From: Lycocorax pyrrhopterus obiensis | Lineage: Eukaryota; Chordata; Aves; Passeriformes; Paradisaeidae | Assembly: GCA_014706295.1 (NCBI GenBank) | Contig: JACSVZ010000007.1 | Location: 60,402,975-60,466,974 of the forward strand | DNA length: 64,000 nucleotides | Direction of reading: 5' to 3' | Part shown: piece by piece, positions 60,004-64,000 of the stretch | Numbering within the stretch: the first letter of the stretch is position 1 | Layout of the letters: each line of letters opens with the position of its first letter | The notes under the pieces: generated by a model | Databases searched by the model: none | What the model was told of the DNA's origin: nothing | What the model saw: only the letters and a program-made list of their open reading frames with translations | Program-made: the position numbers and the translations under genes

Positions 60004-60078
60004 CGCTGCTCGGATCTATCGGAGAGATCCCTGGCGCTGTGCCAGCACCGCCACTCCGACTGGATAAAACACACGGCG
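60004..60078. promoter_or_regulatory. CpG-retaining stretch
   Basis: Eight CpGs in 75 bases, following a TAAT-rich segment (CATCATTAATTACTTTGG). The run includes GCGCTG twice and ACACGGCGCAG. In a CpG-poor genome this suggests protection from methylation or purifying selection. An enhancer is plausible; no coding frame stands out. Confidence 0.3.
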
Positions 60079-60297
60079 CAGGGAAGGGGAGGAGGGCAAG
60101 CCTTGCTTGTTATTTCTTCTCCCTTTGATGCTGAAAGAGTTGGGTTTCCAACACAGGTCTTTCTGTGCAGCTTTCCCCACCAGAGCCGCGGGATCGTTGT
60201 CCTCGTGGCCTCTCTTTGGTTGTGTGTTTAATTGACCTTCCAGCATTTTGTAGGGCTGTGGTTCAAATGAAGTGATTTCTGTCAATGGCTGTGACAG

Positions 60298-60318
60298 GGC
60301 ACTTTGTCCCAAAGTGCC
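60298..60318. repeat. perfect 9-base inverted repeat with 3-base loop
   Basis: GGCACTTTG, TCC, CAAAGTGCC. A second short arm pair (CTGT at 60289-60292 and ACAG at 60319-60322) can extend the stem after a five-base bulge. Too short for a typical microRNA precursor. Confidence 0.8.
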
Positions 60319-60392
60319 ACAGATACCAGTGTAGGGGTAAATCAAGGCAAAGAGGCCCTTCAGGCTTCTCCACACTCAATCTCAGCTATCCC

Positions 60393-60466
60393 TGCCCATG
60401 GAAGGGGGGTTAGAACTAGATGATCTTTAAGGTCCTTTCCAGCCCAAAACATTCTGTGATTCTGTC
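60393..60466 (+). mobile_element. CR1 LINE 3' tail
   Basis: CCATGGAAGGGGGGTTAGAA, CTAGATGATCTTTAAGGTCC, TTTCCAGCCCAAAACATTCT, GTGATTCTGTCT. Second-group 3' end with the terminal eight-base repeat intact. Confidence 0.95.
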
Positions 60467-60959
60467 TGCCTAAGATGCTTGCCCTGCAATAGCTGGAAGT
60501 GCGATTTCATCTGCACCTGTAGATTTAATGGAAAATTGGGCTCTTCACAGCCAGACAAATCACAGACCTGAAAAGACGGGTTTAGAGAGTCCAGGTATCA
60601 GCAAGGCAGCAGGAAGGGAGCAATTTTGCCTTGGAGCACAGAGCTCCAAGATTGTGTCCTGTCTTGCTCAGGCCAGCTGCTCGGGAGTTCTCTCTGGGTT
60701 TCTCACCCCACTTTCACCCCCTTTCTCCACTACACTTTTTTTTCAGCTGAAGACTAAACAGTTTTGTCCTCTCTGGGTTAAAGAGGGGGCTGCAGCTTCT
60801 AGGAACTCACTAAATATGCAGGGATTGAAGGGGATGGAAGAAAAGATTTCATACTTTTGTGGTGCATTTCTCTTGCAGTCAAGAGGGTAAAATGAGTCCA
60901 TTCCCAGAAGCTGTCCTCTGCCATCAAGTTCCTGGGAAGAACAGCTGTTTGGACATAGC
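60467..60959. other. unique sequence
   Basis: An open frame (60528-60890) has no recognisable domain. No repeat recognised. Confidence 0.5.
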
Positions 60960-61018
60960 TAATGGTTTGACTCAATGATCTTAGAGGTCCTTTCCAACCT
61001 AAATGATTTTATGAGTCT
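60960..61018 (+). mobile_element. CR1 LINE 3' tail
   Basis: AATGGTTTGACTCAATGATC, TTAGAGGTCCTTTCCAACCT, AAATGATTTTATGAGTCT. Only the last 60 bases of a first-group copy. It faces the next copy, 11 bases away. Confidence 0.93.
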
Positions 61019-61028
61019 AAGGGAGGTT

Positions 61029-61363
61029 TCATAGAATCATTTAATGGCCTGGGTTGGAAGGGACCTTAAAGACCATCGCATTCCAACCCCTTGCCATGGG
61101 AAGGGATGCCTTTCACCAGACCAAGTTGCTCCAAGCCCCATCCAACCTGGCCTTGGACACTTCCAGGGATGGAAGAGCCACAGCTTCTCTGGGCAACGTG
61201 TTCAGTGCCTCACCACCCTCACAGGGTAGAATTGCTTCCCAATATCCCATCTAACCCCATCCTCTGGCAGTGGGAAGCCATTACCCACTGTCCTGTCACT
61301 CCATGCCCTTGTCCCAAGTCCCTCTCCAGCTCTCTTGGAGCCCCTTAAGGCACTTGGAAGGAG
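61029..61363 (-). mobile_element. CR1 LINE, 5'-truncated copy
   Basis: TCATAGAATCATTTAATGGC, GGGTTGGAAGGGACCTTAAA, complement of the ORF2 end and CTCTTGGAGCCCCTTAAGG. Second 3'-end group. Its 3' end lies 11 bases from the 3' end of the opposite-strand copy, a tail-to-tail pair. Confidence 0.94.
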
Positions 61364-64000
61364 GTTTCTTTCAGGGAAACCTCCTTGCTTGGATGAAGCA
61401 GTTCAAGCCCCTCCACCTGTCTTGTTGGAGGGACGATGAGAAGCAAGCGTGGCCCGTTTCAACATTTTGATCTCTCGGATTTTGTTGGCTCACAGTGAGA
61501 CCAGTCCAGGGGGAGAGGAGCGGCCAACCCAGAACAATCACAGCACATTTTCTGTAAGGGATTACTTTTTTTTTCCCTTGGAAATTTCACAACTGGCTTT
61601 AATTAAGTTCTTCCCAACCCAGCAAACGCACACAAGGCATTAGAGAGGGGAAGGGTACGTGCGCGCGCGCGTGTTTGCCGGATGGGATTTTTGCAAGTTT
61701 TCCTTTCTCTAATGAAAATTTCCTTGGCTGTCCCTGTTAGAACAGGCTGTAGCCAAGCTTGTGGTGGGCTGGCACCCCCTGGCTTGGCCCTGGGGTCACA
61801 CACTTGTGCCAGGTGGTGAGAGAGCAGCATTTCCGTGCTAATGACCCAACAGCCTGTGCAAAATACGCCAAAAAAATTATAAAACTAGTAAGATATGTAT
61901 TTCCAAGTCCTCCCCTGATGGAGTTTTATTATTTCTTTCAAGATACTCTTTGGATTACTGATGGAATGTGTCTTTTAAACAGCCCTGGGACCTGCCTCCC
62001 TGCCAAAACCCCTAAAAGGTGCTGGTTTTGCTGTCAGTCCTGCTTGTAAAATGTGTTGTCTGAAACCACCTCTTCCTCAGCAGGGTATTTTCTGAGTAGT
62101 TTTCTCTCCACCTCTGCAAATTTGTGAGCTTTTCATTTGTCTGCACAGGGGTTACTAATCAAGGATGTCATGAGCTCTCAATGAAACAAAGTCTTTGGAA
62201 ATGGGGACCCAGAAAAATGGACACAGTGTACTCCCAAAATGTTCTTAGTAGCACATGTGAATTTCTTTGCACTCAAATTAAGCAGGATTAAAGCAGCTAA
62301 ACTGTTGTTGCTCAGTTCTCTTGGATCATGTGACAAAGCCTGAATCGCTTTTAGTCACTGGTATAGGCCTAAGTCAGTCCCTTGATCTCCAAATTAATTT
62401 TTGAATTGAATGATTGTGTGGGGGTTTTTTGTCCTAATTGAGTCTTCAAGTGAAAAATGCTTAGCAAACAGATGGAAAACTGAGGACAAAAGGCTCTATT
62501 ATGTAATAAAAAAGGAGAGTTCACTACAACAGTTTGAAATTAGTACTTGGAGGCTCAGTTTATTTTTTTTTTCCCTTCATAAAATCCCAAACAGTAAGCG
62601 ATATGCAGCGTGTTTGGCACAGCTTGGTGGAAAACCATGAGAAAGGGAGAAGGTGAAAAATTCGTACCAGCAGCTCTCATAGCAGACAGTACAAAGCATC
62701 TGAGTAATTTACTGATCCACTCCTCATTTGTCATTAATTGATATGGCAGAAGCAATATTCCTTTTTCCCAGGAAGAGAAAGGTTTCAAGGGGTAGCAGTG
62801 CAAAGCTCAAAGGTTGTCCATGGATATGAAAAGCCTCCAAACTTCCCCTGGGAAATGCACTGGAGTGTTTCAAGTTCTGTGGGACCCTTGGGGCACCCCG
62901 GGGTTTTCTTGCTGTTCCCCAAACACTGGGCTGGAAGGACGGGGAAATACCTGGAGTTTCTTCAAGGAGCTCTCTTTCATTCCTAGGTGGAGAGTTAATT
63001 AATATCCCTGTCTGCTAATGAGGAGGAGTAAATGGGTTTTATTGACAACTACCGAGTCAATGGGGTTTATCAATAACTACTGAAGTCCAATCAGAAATCC
63101 AGGTTAAAATGGGCCATGCTTTAGCCAGCTGTCTCCTCTACGTACAGTTAATAGGTAGAATAGCTTTTTGCCCAAAAACCCCTGTTGTTGCTCCCTGTAG
63201 TTTAACACAAAGCTTATCACCGTAGTTGTGCTTGTGCTAAATACTTTTCAATGCTCAGCGCACACATATTTGGTAACTCTTTACTTCCTATTGTTCTGGC
63301 AACTGAATGTTTTTAAGCTGTTCCAAGTTACAATCACTGCTCAATATAAAAAAAGAGAGAAACCACCCAAGTATTAATTGATTTTTGGCCATGGCTATGG
63401 GAAGACCGTCGGCCCTAGTGAGGTGCAGAAGCCATCAGAACCAACAAGAAAGCAAAGAGTTGCCTTTCTATACCTTGGCATTTCCATCAAAGTGCTCCTG
63501 CCACATTTTGTGGGAGCTGCACAGTTTTGTGGTTGGATAGAGCTTGGACAGAAACCGTCACTTGTGTTGGGCTCTTCCACAGTCCTGCATGTTTTGGTCC
63601 ACGTATTGTGCGTATGTGATCCATGAAGCTCCTGTGTTCACCTGGGGCATCATATTGCTCACAAATATTGTGCAAAGAGTTTGATTCTGCTTATGCCAAG
63701 AGTGCTCAAATTTCCTGGCGTAACTTTATGAATAATAGAAAGAGTCTGGCTAAGTGTGTTCATACATTTAAGATGATTTTCCCCAGTGAAGCATCTGGGA
63801 GATGCTTGAGACTTAAAAGGTTCACAAAAACCTGTATGGTTTCAAGTCCTTCTGCTTGCCGTCATGTCAGTGTTAGCATTTCTCCCTCACTGGCATCTTG
63901 TTCTGCTCCTGTTGGAGCAAAGGGATAGTTCTGGCATGTGGAGAGGGAGCAGGAGGGTCTGGGCTACAGCCTCTGAAAGGGAAAAAAAATGGGAGAAAAT
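61364..64000. other. unique sequence to window end
   Basis: No gene or interspersed repeat recognised. A strictly alternating pyrimidine-purine run is at 61656-61674 (separate entry). T- and A-rich tracts occur at 62560 and 63340. Confidence 0.5.
61656..61674. repeat. alternating (CG)n run, Z-DNA-prone
   Basis: TACG then TGCGCGCGCGCGCG then TGT: 19 bases strictly alternating pyrimidine and purine, mostly CG. CG alternation is the sequence type with the strongest Z-DNA preference, and such runs are rare in methylated vertebrate DNA. Confidence 0.9.

Larger units (their letters stand above)
57546..60392. other. unique sequence
   Basis: No repeat recognised except an (ATATT)n run at 59209-59229. 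A 176-codon minus-strand frame (57806-58336) is Ser/Pro-rich and unrecognised. A CpG-retaining stretch lies at 60004-60078 (separate entry), with an inverted repeat at 60298-60318. Confidence 0.5.

Noticed and set aside
1..64000. CRISPR arrays, operons, phage or plasmid features
   Set aside because: No regularly spaced direct repeats, no dense coding and no ribosome-binding sites; the sequence is a vertebrate nuclear genome.
1..64000. Endogenous retrovirus or LTR elements
   Set aside because: I found no paired terminal repeats, primer-binding site or gag/pol-like frames; all clear mobile sequence is CR1 LINE or MIR-type SINE.

Overview
This is non-coding DNA from a vertebrate, almost certainly a bird. 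The diagnosis rests on about two dozen copies and fragments of CR1 (chicken repeat 1), the dominant avian LINE. They are recognised by the conserved CR1 3' end and its ATTCTGTG tail, and by reading frames for the C-terminal part of the CR1 reverse-transcriptase protein. No operons, Shine-Dalgarno sites, dense coding or other prokaryotic organisation is present. The window is probably intronic or intergenic. I recognise no host protein-coding exon with certainty and no rRNA, tRNA or CRISPR array.

Layout. 1-7.9 kb: unique sequence with three short CR1 pieces near 3.0-3.9 kb and AT-rich stretches at 5-7.7 kb. 7.9-8.75 kb: the longest CR1 copy, minus strand, still carrying decayed reverse-transcriptase sequence. 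9-19 kb: unique sequence with five CR1 copies, one MIR/CORE-SINE fossil near 15 kb, and a CpG-retaining, NK2-motif-bearing stretch at 13.2-13.95 kb. 19-31 kb: mostly unique and AT-rich with several microsatellites and two CR1 copies near 25-26.5 kb. 31-45 kb: seven recent-type CR1 copies or tails, an old CR1 fragment at 40.8 kb, and an isolated CpG cluster at 32.5 kb. 45-64 kb: long AT-rich, conserved-looking unique blocks with scattered CR1 copies, ending with two CR1 tails facing each other at 61 kb.

The CR1 copies fall into two groups by 3' end: one reads TTGGACTTGATGATCT near its end, the other GGAACTGGATGATCTTTAAG. All are 5'-truncated, as expected of target-primed reverse transcription. 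None has an intact reading frame, so none looks mobile.

The features with most promise are four segments framed by strong splice acceptor and donor sequences (near 10.2, 35.1, 46.7 and 56.6 kb), two CpG clusters that have escaped CpG decay, a paired CGTACG element at 13.8 kb, and several AT-rich blocks that look like conserved non-coding elements. These are predictions by eye; cross-species alignment and RNA data would decide them. I found no evidence of a novel multi-gene system here.
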